Of a DNA stretch of 64,000 nucleotides, positions 1 to 7,150 are shown piece by piece. Position numbers and translations under genes: made by a program. Location of the stretch: the NCBI RefSeq assembly GCF_900106805.1, contig NZ_FNNP01000001.1, positions 1,674,001 through 1,738,000 on the forward strand, read 5' to 3'. The stretch is from Ruegeria halocynthiae. GTDB taxonomy: Bacteria > Pseudomonadota > Alphaproteobacteria > Rhodobacterales > Rhodobacteraceae. The first letter of the stretch is position 1; every line of letters starts with the position of its first letter. A model generated the notes under the pieces. That model saw only the letters and a program-made list of their open reading frames with translations, did not search any database and was not told the DNA's origin.

Positions 1-368
1 GAGACTGGCGCGAGCTTCCGTAGCATTAGAAATATAACTTCAAGTAGTATGTTTTTCGAAATGTACCGAAAACTGAAAAGATATCAAAAAAAGTTTTAGC
101 ACATTTGGCCATTCCAATTCGAAACAATGACGCAATAAAACCTAGAATACAGGGTAATTGAATGGTCGAAATGTAACTTCAAGTCATAAGAAATCTCACT
201 TGAAGTTACAAAAGGTCTATTAAATCGTTTCCCGTTCCAGAACAGTGAATATAGACGCGGAAAATGGCACATTTTCAGGCTGTTGACTTGAATTTAGCTT
301 CACCTCTAACTCTCTCGTGTTCGCAGAAAATCGAACTAACTTGAAAATTGAACACAGGAGAAAAGCTA
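1..368. other. Left-edge non-coding leader of the accessory element
   Basis: AT-rich stretch with no convincing ORF. It holds the TAACTTCAAGT operator-like repeats listed separately and ends with the ribosome binding site AGGAG (356-360) of the 48-aa gene at 369. It probably contains the promoter of the 369-3079 gene string. The true left end of the integrated element lies outside the window. Confidence 0.6.
34..210. repeat. Operator-like repeats, core TAACTTCAAGT
   Basis: Three copies of a 12-bp word stand upstream of the first gene. ATAACTTCAAGT is at 34-45. TGTAACTTCAAGT (172-184) and its exact reverse complement ACTTGAAGTTACA (198-210) make a perfect 13-bp inverted repeat with a 13-bp spacer. 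The position, just upstream of a presumed promoter, suggests a repressor or replication-initiator site. This function is inferred; no cognate DNA-binding protein is identified. Confidence 0.6.
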
Positions 369-515
369 ATGAATGGGCAGCAAGAGGCACGTATTTGTGT
401 GCTTGGTCAGAGAATTAAGGAAGCGGCTGAACTGGATATGAAAGTTGTCGCCAATAAAGGGGATTTGCTGGCTCTTTGCGATGAATTGAATTCGCTTATT
501 TCGGAGGTGGCGTAA
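369..515 (+). CDS. Small hypothetical protein, 48 aa
   Basis: An ATG preceded by AGGAG at 8-bp spacing opens a 48-codon frame whose TAA overlaps the ATG of the next gene (TAATG at 513-517), a strong sign of translational coupling. The product is a mildly acidic, Leu/Ala-rich short helix-like peptide ending LNSLISEVA. I do not recognise a family. The overlap and good ribosome binding site are the main reasons to believe it is real. It is the first gene of an apparent three-gene string leading to the primase-like gene. Confidence 0.6.
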   Translation: MNGQQEARICVLGQRIKEAAELDMKVVANKGDLLALCDELNSLISEVA

Positions 516-985
516 TGCAGTGTTTGTGCGCCAAATGCCACCCGTTTGAATGGTGGCTTGACAATTCTTCCAACTTTGGCGGGATACTCGCGTTTTACGA
601 CAAAGACGACGAAGGGAATGATCGCGAGACCTGCGCTTGTTCAGCCTTCATGATCGAAAAGTTTTGCTCGAACAGTGCCGGAAAGAAGCTTGTCCGTATT
701 CAGTTCGTGACTGCGAGAAGCTTGAAGGACAACGGAACCAAAGCCGACGGTTGGGCGAACGTTCCACTTGGAGAAATCTTTTCGGATGTGTCAGCGGCTG
801 TTTCTCGACTGGCCAATGCAGGCTTCTACCTGTCGCCCGAAACTTCCCCTGAAAGCGTGATGGTCCACATACGCGAAGCATTGGACCACTTCATCCTGCG
901 TGACCGGAAACCCGTCGAGTGCAGTGCCAGTGAAGACACGCAGGGTCAGGAAAGTAATCCGAAGCAGGCCGCGACAGCGCATTAA
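515..985 (+). CDS. Hypothetical protein with Cys-rich N-terminus, 156 aa
   Basis: The product has an N-terminal cluster C3, C5, C8, H9 and a later CAC pair near residue 41, which could bind a metal, although the spacing matches no zinc finger I can name. The rest is a mixed alpha/beta sequence with a polar tail rich in Ser, Glu and Gln. No signal peptide or membrane segment is visible. It starts on the stop codon of the 48-aa gene and is followed by a hairpin (988-1010) and then the primase-like gene, so it probably belongs to the replication module of the element. Function unknown. Confidence 0.7.
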   Translation: MQCLCAKCHPFEWWLDNSSNFGGILAFYDKDDEGNDRETCACSAFMIEKFCSNSAGKKLVRIQFVTARSLKDNGTKADGWANVPLGEIFSDVSAAVSRLANAGFYLSPETSPESVMVHIREALDHFILRDRKPVECSASEDTQGQESNPKQAATAH

Positions 986-987
986 CT

Positions 988-1010
988 GTGGGCCGCGTCA
1001 GCGGCCCCAC
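988..1010. repeat. Hairpin with GTCA loop (element-specific hairpin copy 1)
   Basis: A stem of nine pairs with one bulged C (988-996 with 1001-1010) encloses the tetraloop GTCA. There is no following T-run, so it is not a classic terminator. It lies between the 156-aa gene and the primase-like gene and shares its GGCCGC/GCGGCC core and GTCA loop with seven other hairpins in the first 10.2 kb. Confidence 0.6.
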
Positions 1011-1036
1011 AACACCAAATTCAAGGAGTATCTAGC

Positions 1037-3079
1037 GTGAGCAAGGCAGAAGCCAAGAAGATTCTGAAGTCCTTCAAGGAGTCGGATCAAAAGAAAATCA
1101 AATCAGCGAAGAAGCTTGTAAGCGTGTCGGCGTCAGTAGCCGTCAAAAAGCTGAAAGACCCTTCCGCCGTTGAATTCGCGGAAATCATCGCAGGTATGAA
1201 AAAGAATGGCGAAGACATGCTGCGGATAGCTGGCGTGCTCGAGGAAATGAAGCAGATTGGCGCGAAGATGCCTGATCGATGGTGGACGGGTCTTGTGATG
1301 GCGGTCGACCAACTGCTGCATACTCAGCGTTTGGATAGGTTGCCCAGCGGTGTCAATGTCGGTGTTGGTTTCGATACTCAGCTAGAAGTCACCCAGAAGC
1401 TGCTGATCAACGCACATTCAAAAGAGCCTACTTTGTTTCGGCATGGGATGAATTTTGCGGCGGTCCACCATATAGATGAAATCGGTCAAACTGAAATCGG
1501 TGTATTGAATAAGGACCAATTCCAGACTGCTGTTCAGCAATGTGTTCGCTTCTATGATGTAACGGGTGACGGAGACGACTTTGCTACGCATGCTCCGCCT
1601 GAGGCCATTAAGCACCTGTTCAATACCAATATCCGCGACTTGCCGTATCTTGCATCTCTGATCCGTGTTCCGATTTACGGAGCGGACAAGACTTTGATCA
1701 ACAAGCGCGGATACAACGCCAACGGCTGGGTCTATTATCAACCGCCAAATGACCTGAATATTCGGGCATTGCCCGACCGTGTAGGACGCGGGGCTTTGAG
1801 CAAGGCACGCAGATTGATCGTGGAAGAGCTCATGGGTGACTTCCCGTTTGATGGGTGGACGCGAGCAGAGATTGTGTCAGCCGCTTGTTACGGGAGTACT
1901 ACTAACCCACCACCGCCTTCTCTCCTCAACGCTATAGGTTTTCTCTTGGAGCAATTTGCACGCCCAATGATTGATGGGCCCCTGCCGGTTTCACTTTTTC
2001 ACAAACCATCGCCGCGCACTGGAGCTACCATGCTGGTGAATGCCGTCCAGTTGGTTGTTTCGGGCGTTTCGGGCACCCAAACACTTCCGGACAGTGAAGA
2101 GGAACGAGATAAACGGGCCACTGCTATTCTCATGTCGGGCACAGCTATCAATCTGTTCGACAACGTATCAGGAGAGATTTCGGGTGGGACACTCGCGAAG
2201 TTTTGGACCGATAGGGTTTATGTCGGTCGGACGCTTGGAAAGAGTGAAATGCGTGCGCTTCCTGTCACCTGTTCCCACGCCTTGACCGGCAACAATCCGT
2301 CTTTTAGTCGTGAGCTTTCAGAACGTATTGGGCGTATTAGGTTGGATGCTCGTTGCGCCGACCCCGGCGCGCGAAACGGGTTCCGGCATCCCGAACTGTT
2401 GGCATGGGTAAGCGAAAATCGAGGCGAACTGGTTTGGGCTGCGTTGGTACTGATCCAAAATTGGATCGAAAAGGGATGCCCTGAGCCTGTGACGCCTACG
2501 AGTTGGCGAGGTGGTCCAGATGTTGCCTCAATCCCAGATGCGATCCATTGGGGTGGCTACGAAGCCTATGTAAAGGTTATCGGTGGCATCATCGGTGCAG
2601 CAGCGCGAAACTGGACCACTTGGCAGGCCAATCGTAAGACTGAGGTTGTCGAGTCTGGCGAGGATGATGCAATTCAGGAAGTTTTGTCTGCATGGTGGAG
2701 TGAGGCTAGCGACGTACGTGGCAACTCGTTGGATGAAAAGCACGGGATGTACGTTAGGGATATTGGCGACAGTCCAAATACAAAGCCGGGGTTGTTGTCC
2801 GTCGTACAGGCCTACAATATTTATCTGCCTATCAAGCGCATTGATCGCGATGATCCCACTTCGTACGACCCGGCTGCGTTTGGCAAGTGGTTGGCTGGAT
2901 ATAAGGATCGTATTTTCAAGCTCGACGATGAAGTCGGGATTGAGGTCGAATTGTCCCGCGCTGACGCGCGCACGAGGCACGGTTACAAATGGTCTATGCA
3001 GCAAGTAAATGCTGTTGCGCCAGATAGCGAAAACAAGGTCAGTGCCGATGTCATCGACATTGAAGCCAAGCGTGCATGA
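1037..3079 (+). CDS. Phage/plasmid-type primase-helicase-like replication ATPase, 680 aa
   Basis: The start has AAGGAG about ten bases upstream. The first ~40 residues are Lys-rich. Residues ~200-240 (LPYLASLIRVPIY...GYNANG) resemble the conserved block before the ATPase core in phage and plasmid primase-helicases. Residues ~318-440 look like the core: SPRTGAT (325-331) at the Walker A position, LFDNVSGE (373-380) at Walker B, LTGNN (416-420) as sensor, then ERIGRIRLD. The C-terminal SWRGG...WGGYEAYVKVIGGIIGAA matches the terminal block of the same proteins. The usual Walker A Lys appears as Ala330, so ATP hydrolysis is uncertain. It probably opens DNA at the nearby origin candidate. The family call is from motif resemblance only. 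Confidence 0.65.
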   Translation: MSKAEAKKILKSFKESDQKKIKSAKKLVSVSASVAVKKLKDPSAVEFAEIIAGMKKNGEDMLRIAGVLEEMKQIGAKMPDRWWTGLVMAVDQLLHTQRLDRLPSGVNVGVGFDTQLEVTQKLLINAHSKEPTLFRHGMNFAAVHHIDEIGQTEIGVLNKDQFQTAVQQCVRFYDVTGDGDDFATHAPPEAIKHLFNTNIRDLPYLASLIRVPIYGADKTLINKRGYNANGWVYYQPPNDLNIRALPDRVGRGALSKARRLIVEELMGDFPFDGWTRAEIVSAACYGSTTNPPPPSLLNAIGFLLEQFARPMIDGPLPVSLFHKPSPRTGATMLVNAVQLVVSGVSGTQTLPDSEEERDKRATAILMSGTAINLFDNVSGEISGGTLAKFWTDRVYVGRTLGKSEMRALPVTCSHALTGNNPSFSRELSERIGRIRLDARCADPGARNGFRHPELLAWVSENRGELVWAALVLIQNWIEKGCPEPVTPTSWRGGPDVASIPDAIHWGGYEAYVKVIGGIIGAAARNWTTWQANRKTEVVESGEDDAIQEVLSAWWSEASDVRGNSLDEKHGMYVRDIGDSPNTKPGLLSVVQAYNIYLPIKRIDRDDPTSYDPAAFGKWLAGYKDRIFKLDDEVGIEVELSRADARTRHGYKWSMQQVNAVAPDSENKVSADVIDIEAKRA

Positions 3080-3110
3080 CTGGCTATCTGATCGACGATG
3101 CAAGGATAAT

Positions 3111-3134
3111 GGCCCGCGTTAGCGGGCCTTTCCT
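3111..3134 (+). terminator. Intrinsic terminator after the primase-like gene
   Basis: GGCCCGC (3111-3117), loop GTTA, GCGGGCC (3122-3128), then TTTCCTTTT. It is a perfect 7-bp stem 32 bp after the stop codon. Its GTTA loop and CCGC/GCGG core make it copy 2 of the element-specific hairpin family. Confidence 0.85.
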
Positions 3135-3180
3135 TTTCTGGCGTATGGTCCCGTCGAGTTCGAGAAACGTGCGAAAAGCG

Positions 3181-3495
3181 TGTAGACCCTTTCGTCTACA
3201 CAGGGTCTACACGGTCATCTACACGCGACATTATCCATTTATTATCAAGGTGTTGAAGAAAAATTTCTTGAATCTGTGTAGTGATGTAGACCCCACCACC
3301 AATTCCATACGATTCAACAAATACCCCTCGCTATTCGTCGCGTATGTTGTTCTGTGGGGCGAAGGCCGCCGGGGTCTACATCACTACACATATCGCACGA
3401 CCTCACCCCTTAAGTCGTTGCTTTATAACAGAAACAACGACGTGAAGGTGCGTGTGTAGACCCCGTGTAGACGAATGGGTCTACACACGCACCTT
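3181..3495. repeat. TGTAGAC repeat cluster, candidate iteron origin
   Basis: The heptamer TGTAGAC or its complement occurs eight times: 3181-3187(+), 3194-3200(-), 3205-3211(-), 3285-3291(+), 3374-3380(-), 3455-3461(+), 3466-3472(+) and 3479-3485(-). Two long perfect inverted repeats are built on it: a 20-bp pair at 3275-3294 and 3371-3390, and a 19-bp pair at 3445-3463 and 3477-3495 followed by TTTTT. AT-rich DNA at 3229-3275 includes TTATCCATT, close to a DnaA box. Iterons beside a primase-like gene suggest a replication origin of the element; an operator array is the alternative. No other gene is visible in 3135-3525. Confidence 0.7.
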
Positions 3496-3525
3496 TTTGA
3501 AGAAGTGCACCAATCGCTGTGCATC

Positions 3526-3969
3526 TTAAAAGAACAATGCTGATACGATGCCGGTCACTCCGCCGATAAAACCAATGAACGCTGAAGGCCAAAGGAACAA
3601 GAGTTCTATGCGTTCTCGGCGCTCCTGCCGGACACGTTGACCGACCACGTCTAGAACGTCATCGTTCAGCCGCCACCTTCCGTCGTGATCGGATTGCAGC
3701 CAACTATCGGACTTCGTGCCGAACTTCGGGATCGGAACCAACAATCTTTCTGCTTGACGAGTGACATATCTGTGCTGAAGCCATCGAATTTCTGCCTCCA
3801 CCATGTCCAATTCATGGAACATTTCGGACGAGTGCATTTGTTCTTGTTCCCATTGCTTGGCCTCGCGCGCTGCCGCTATCTTTGGATCATAGTAGTCGCC
3901 TACTTTACGTTTGTCCTTTTGCAGTTTTGCAAGCTGTCCACGAAATTTGGCATCTTCTAGCCACATCAT
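3526..3969 (-). CDS. Hypothetical protein with C-terminal membrane helix, 147 aa
   Basis: The N-terminal two thirds are charged and helix-prone (DAKFRGQLAKLQKDKRKV, then an EAEIRWLQ segment). The last ~25 residues form one hydrophobic helix with a Gly-rich centre (FIGFIGGVTGIVSALFF), so the protein is probably tail-anchored with the bulk in the cytoplasm. I chose the ATG at 3967-3969 because it follows the TGA of the 55-aa gene by one base and has AAGG upstream; an ATG at 3999 would give 157 aa and overlap that gene. It is the last member of the 5198-to-3526 operon. No family recognised. Confidence 0.6.
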   Translation of the reverse strand: MMWLEDAKFRGQLAKLQKDKRKVGDYYDPKIAAAREAKQWEQEQMHSSEMFHELDMVEAEIRWLQHRYVTRQAERLLVPIPKFGTKSDSWLQSDHDGRWRLNDDVLDVVGQRVRQERRERIELLFLWPSAFIGFIGGVTGIVSALFF

Positions 3970-3970
3970 C

Positions 3971-4138
3971 TCAGGAAGCCTTGCAAAGCTGCCGAGCATT
4001 GCAGGTCATCGTTTTCCCTGAATCAGGGTCAACGCATAGCACCCTATCTTCATCGATGCTTATGACTAACAGCAAAGGACCGAGTTTACCGAAAGTGACT
4101 TCTTGACCTCGGCTAAACTGCGGTTCGCGCCTATACAT
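3971..4138 (-). CDS. Small YodC/DUF2158-like protein, 55 aa
   Basis: The frame starts with ATG inside the last codons of the upstream 355-aa gene (overlap of 8 bases), with GAAGGA five bases before it. The product runs MYRREPQFSRGQEVTFGKLG, then VLCVDPDSGKTMTCNA. The order F-x-x-G-x-x-V, G-P, V-L-C, D-x-x-x-G-K is the layout of small YodC-like (DUF2158) proteins, although Trp is absent from the usual C-x-W position. Such proteins are compact beta-barrels of uncertain function. Tight overlaps on both sides support that it is translated. It is the middle gene of the three-gene minus-strand operon. Confidence 0.6.
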   Translation of the reverse strand: MYRREPQFSRGQEVTFGKLGPLLLVISIDEDRVLCVDPDSGKTMTCNARQLCKAS

Positions 4139-5198
4139 ATTCATCCTTCAGTTCTGCTAGCAATGACTCTACTTGGGGTTTGGTTGTAAAGTCAGGTAAC
4201 GGGTAGGTCTCTTGTTCGCGACCATAGTTGAAGATTTCATCCTCTCCAGAATAATCTATGGGCGTGATTATCAGATCAAAACCATAAGGGCGTTTATGTA
4301 AAGCGATCTGTCCCGCCGTAGACTTTACGTGCTTGGTTAGGCGCGACAACGCCTTAATATTCTCCTTAGTGTAAAACTGGGCGCATAGATTGAGAAAGCG
4401 GGCGGCGTTACGAATGTCTGAGATCAAGTGGCTCCGGGTCTCGGACATGCGTTCGACCACTAAGTCGCTGAGCTCTCCTTCGGTGTTAACGCCTAATAAT
4501 TTTTCAAGGTTTTCTTTTACGCGCCTCAATCTCACTGGTGGACGCGTCTCACCGCCTCTCAATATTGCTGCCCCCGCAATGCTAAGGATGACCCGTTCTT
4601 CATCGATCGGGACTCGCCTAGACCTTCCAAACTCGTCGTCACGTTCGACCCATCTGCGACGTGATTCCTTATGCTCGTATCGGCCTTGCTCCGAGATTTC
4701 GGATTGGATGCCGCTGTATCTGAACTCAATGTGTAAAGCGTGAGAAGCTTCGAGCGCCCTCTCTTCCATTTCAATCCAATCATCAGACAACAGTGCTAGC
4801 GCTGCAGGTACACCTTCTAAAGTCCTCTGGATTATCTTGCGCTTGGTCGCACGTCTGATCTGCTTCTCAAGCTCTTGCTCGTGATTATCTGCGATCTGTT
4901 TGCCAAAATATTTGGTGGCGCAGTCTTTGCCACAAAGGGCTGTGCGCCCGTCTTCCATACGTACTGTAAAGCCCCTGTTGTGTGGCATATGGCTGTCGCA
5001 GAACGCACATCTGACTTTGTACTCTGCTTGATATCGATTGATATAGTGAGACGGTATTTCTCCGGGCGGAATAACGTCGGTTAGACTCGGTTGTAGGTCC
5101 GGCTTAGAAATGACTAGGTTCTCGAGTTCGATTGGCTTGTGTAGTCCCATATCTGCTCTCTGAATCGTCTGGGGACTCAACATATAGCATCTATTCAT
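4131..5198 (-). CDS. Hypothetical zinc-ribbon-like protein, 355 aa
   Basis: Residues ~60-95 contain C-x2-C (CAFC) followed by CGKDC (C-x3-C) with an intervening beta-hairpin-like stretch, the layout of a treble-clef or zinc-ribbon module. The remainder is charged and helical, with no signal peptide or membrane segment. Several in-frame Met codons (residues 6 and 17) could also be starts; the ATG at 5198 has GGAA about seven bases upstream. It is first in an operon with the 55-aa and 147-aa genes and is divergent from the Panacea-domain gene. Function unknown; a nucleic-acid-binding role is a guess from the Cys motif. Confidence 0.65.
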   Translation of the reverse strand: MNRCYMLSPQTIQRADMGLHKPIELENLVISKPDLQPSLTDVIPPGEIPSHYINRYQAEYKVRCAFCDSHMPHNRGFTVRMEDGRTALCGKDCATKYFGKQIADNHEQELEKQIRRATKRKIIQRTLEGVPAALALLSDDWIEMEERALEASHALHIEFRYSGIQSEISEQGRYEHKESRRRWVERDDEFGRSRRVPIDEERVILSIAGAAILRGGETRPPVRLRRVKENLEKLLGVNTEGELSDLVVERMSETRSHLISDIRNAARFLNLCAQFYTKENIKALSRLTKHVKSTAGQIALHKRPYGFDLIITPIDYSGEDEIFNYGREQETYPLPDFTTKPQVESLLAELKDEYV

Positions 5199-5287
5199 GT
5201 TTTGTTCCAGTAATGACGCTGCAAGGGTAGAATTTTCTTGAAAACCTTCTTATATCATGCGCCCTATCGTCTCGATTAACCCGCAAC

Positions 5288-5307
5288 TTATTCACAACTT
5301 ATCCACA
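5288..5307 (+). promoter_or_regulatory. Two adjacent DnaA boxes
   Basis: TTATTCACA (5288-5296) and TTATCCACA (5299-5307) match the DnaA box consensus TTATNCACA and lie 2 bp apart in the same orientation, upstream of the Panacea-domain gene. They lie in an AT-rich divergent region. They could be part of a second origin or a DnaA-controlled promoter. Confidence 0.6.
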
Positions 5308-5346
5308 AATGTGTATATAGATAGTGAGAGGAACCAATTCAGACAC

Positions 5347-5817
5347 ATGATCTATGACGCCCGACAAGTTGCAAACTGGTTTGTGACCCGCGCTCAGCGG
5401 GAAGGGAAAACTCTGTCCATCATGTCTCTTCTCAAGCTCACCTATATCGCCCATGGTTGGCATCTTGAGACCCAGAACTCACCGCTCTTTTCCAACCGGA
5501 TTGAAGCTTGGCAATATGGCCCGGTGATTCCTGACGTCTATGGCGCATTCAGGCGGCAAGGAATTCACGTCACCGGCCCCGTTCAGGTGCCAAATGCTCA
5601 ATTCACTCCGAGTGACGAGTATCTACTTGATCAAGTGTACAACGTGTACGGAAGGTTGCAGCCATTTCAGCTTTCTGATCTGACGCATGTGTCCGGTGGA
5701 CCTTGGGATATTGCAACAAAATCAGGCGGGTATCATGCGGTCATCCCTGACGAATTGATCAAGCAGCACTACGTAATGAAGAGAGCGGAGGCTGACAGGC
5801 AAGCCGCGAATGTCTGA
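5347..5817 (+). CDS. Panacea-domain (DUF4065/SocA-like) protein, probable antitoxin, 156 aa
   Basis: The sequence MIYDARQVANWFVTRA, then SLLKLTYIAHGWHL, then RIEAWQYGPVIPDVYGAFR carries the signature of the Panacea domain (older names DUF4065, GepA/SocA-like): an N-terminal VANWF helix, K-L-x-Y-I-A-H-G-W and EAW-x-YGPV-x-P-x-VY. The domain is known as a widespread antitoxin that neutralises unrelated partner toxins. I start at 5347 because family members begin MYDA...; an upstream ATG at 5257 would add 30 unlikely residues. GAGAGGAA stands 13 bp before the start. It overlaps the following membrane-protein gene by 8 bp. Confidence 0.85.
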   Translation: MIYDARQVANWFVTRAQREGKTLSIMSLLKLTYIAHGWHLETQNSPLFSNRIEAWQYGPVIPDVYGAFRRQGIHVTGPVQVPNAQFTPSDEYLLDQVYNVYGRLQPFQLSDLTHVSGGPWDIATKSGGYHAVIPDELIKQHYVMKRAEADRQAANV

Positions 5818-6226
5818 TGAAATCCCGCCAATTGACCCAGATTTGGAGCCAGAAGGACCTTCGCGTGAAAATCGCCGCGAGGAACTAGAGTACGAGCTTC
5901 TAGAGGCCGAGGCAGCAATCAGCAAACTCGCTAGGCGTGAAATAGGCCAAAGGTACGCCATTAAGTGGATTGCTGTTGTTTCTGGCGTGGTGGTTATCGT
6001 AGGCATGGCGGCAATCCTTTGGCATCTTGTGCACAGCGCATTTTGGGGCCCGTTTCTGTTCGCCAGTCCGGCTTTCTCGGTTGCGATGGTGGTGGCCCCG
6101 ATCACTTCGATCACTACGATAACGGTTGCATTGTTCGTTGGAGCCTTCAGGAAGTTCGAAGAAAAAGACCTAGAAACTATGGGGAACGGGGTCTCGGGAG
6201 CAGTTGGTTTTATGAAAGGTAACTGA
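5810..6226 (+). CDS. Two-helix membrane protein, candidate toxin partner of the Panacea protein, 138 aa
   Basis: An acidic N-terminal half (residues ~1-45, rich in Glu) precedes two hydrophobic segments, about residues 50-75 (WIAVVSGVVVIVGMAAIL) and 82-112 (FLFASPAFSVAMVVAPITSI), and a short charged tail. The gene overlaps the end of the Panacea gene by 8 bp, so translation is probably coupled. Membrane-active small proteins are one known class of Panacea partner toxins, which makes this a candidate toxin. That role is inferred from arrangement, not homology; it could also be an unrelated phage membrane protein. Confidence 0.65.
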   Translation: MSDEIPPIDPDLEPEGPSRENRREELEYELLEAEAAISKLARREIGQRYAIKWIAVVSGVVVIVGMAAILWHLVHSAFWGPFLFASPAFSVAMVVAPITSITTITVALFVGAFRKFEEKDLETMGNGVSGAVGFMKGN

Positions 6227-6257
6227 CCCGATCTAAATTGTTTATGGCCAATCAGTC

Positions 6258-6726
6258 GCCGCTGACGCGGCACGTGTAAACTCTCAAATTTGCACATCCA
6301 ATGTATATACAAAACCAACCGGATTGACTGCGCAGCCGAACCGCTGACGCGGACGCACCAGATCACCTACGGAAATCCGTGAGAATCGCTAAAGTAAAGC
6401 AATTACAACGAGTTACGATGGTGTCGATTGAGAAACAATCTTGTGCGCTTTGCGGAAAGCACGTCAATTTCATCTAAGTTATTGAAATTAAAAAATATGA
6501 TATTTAACATAATGGAGATTCTGCGACTTAGCCACCGCACCTCGGAAGGCCAGTATAGCATGGGCAACAGGGGATAACACCGACCCGCTAACGCGGGCCA
6601 CACTAACATCCAGAAACGCTACCAAATCTTGTCGGATTCCACCTGAATCGACAACATCTAGGGTGCTGATTGGTTAACATCATGTCTCACCTGACGATGA
6701 GACTTGGAAAACGTCCGCGTCAGCGG
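6258..6726. repeat. Element-specific hairpin copies 3-6
   Basis: Four short stem-loops share the core CCGC-(TGAC, TAAC or GTCA)-GCGG: 6258-6271 (GCCGC/GCGGC), 6341-6352 (CCGC/GCGG), 6584-6597 (CCCGC/GCGGG, loop TAAC) and 6715-6726 (inverse orientation, loop GTCA). Other members lie at 988-1010, 3111-3128, 7324-7337 and 10124-10137. Confidence 0.65.
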
Positions 6727-7076
6727 CATGAGGTGCTATATATAGTATAAAATCATCGGAGGGACCCAATATATGGGGTGTCTTTCCCGATTATGGGGCT
6801 GCAGTACCTGTGGGCACCTAGTTGTACAACCTATTAAGCAACTAAGTTTACATCAGCGCCCGAGGTTGCACCCGGAGGGACCCACCAGCAACCGACCCCC
6901 CCCATCTTTGATTCACAAATCGGCCTCAGAAAATTTTCAAAATTCCCGAAATCGACTTAACAAAATCTGTTAAGTTTGTGACCCGTTTTTGTTTGCGATT
7001 TTAGGAGCTTGTGCCCTTCTGTGGTAAAATGGGGCTGTCGAAAAGGGGTTCCCACTCCTTCGATGTTGCCAACTTC

Positions 7077-7127
7077 GGTGAGGTACTTTGCACCCGTGTG
7101 GGGCGTGCAAAGTACCTCGCCGCTTTT
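7077..7127 (+). terminator. Strong terminator/attenuator just upstream of the tape-measure gene
   Basis: A perfect 14-bp stem (7080-7093 with 7105-7118), extendable by three pairs including one G-T, encloses an 11-nt loop and is followed by GCTTTTTCC. It ends about 24 bp before the tape-measure start codon, so it would stop transcription arriving from the left or act as an attenuator. Nothing convincing is encoded immediately upstream. Confidence 0.75.
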
Positions 7128-7150
7128 TCCACACAGAAAGATGAACCTAA

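Larger units (their letters stand above)
6227..7150. other. 924-bp spacer with hairpins, no supported gene
   Basis: No long ORF is convincing. It contains four copies of the element hairpin (6258-6271, 6341-6352, 6584-6597, 6715-6726), a CTTAACA/TGTTAAG stem (6956-6974), a repeated GGAGGGACCCA word near 6759 and 6880, and a strong terminator at 7077-7127. A 66-codon frame at 6773-6973 has GGAGGG nine bases upstream and might be expressed, but its composition is unconvincing. Confidence 0.5.

Noticed and set aside
3076..3459. 127-codon plus-strand frame after the primase-like gene
   Set aside because: It runs through the terminator at 3111-3134 and the TGTAGAC repeats; no ribosome binding site and no protein-like composition.
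6773..6973. 66-codon frame with GGAGGG upstream
   Set aside because: The Shine-Dalgarno-like site is good, but the composition is not protein-like and the frame ends inside the CTTAACA/TGTTAAG hairpin; left as a possibility only.
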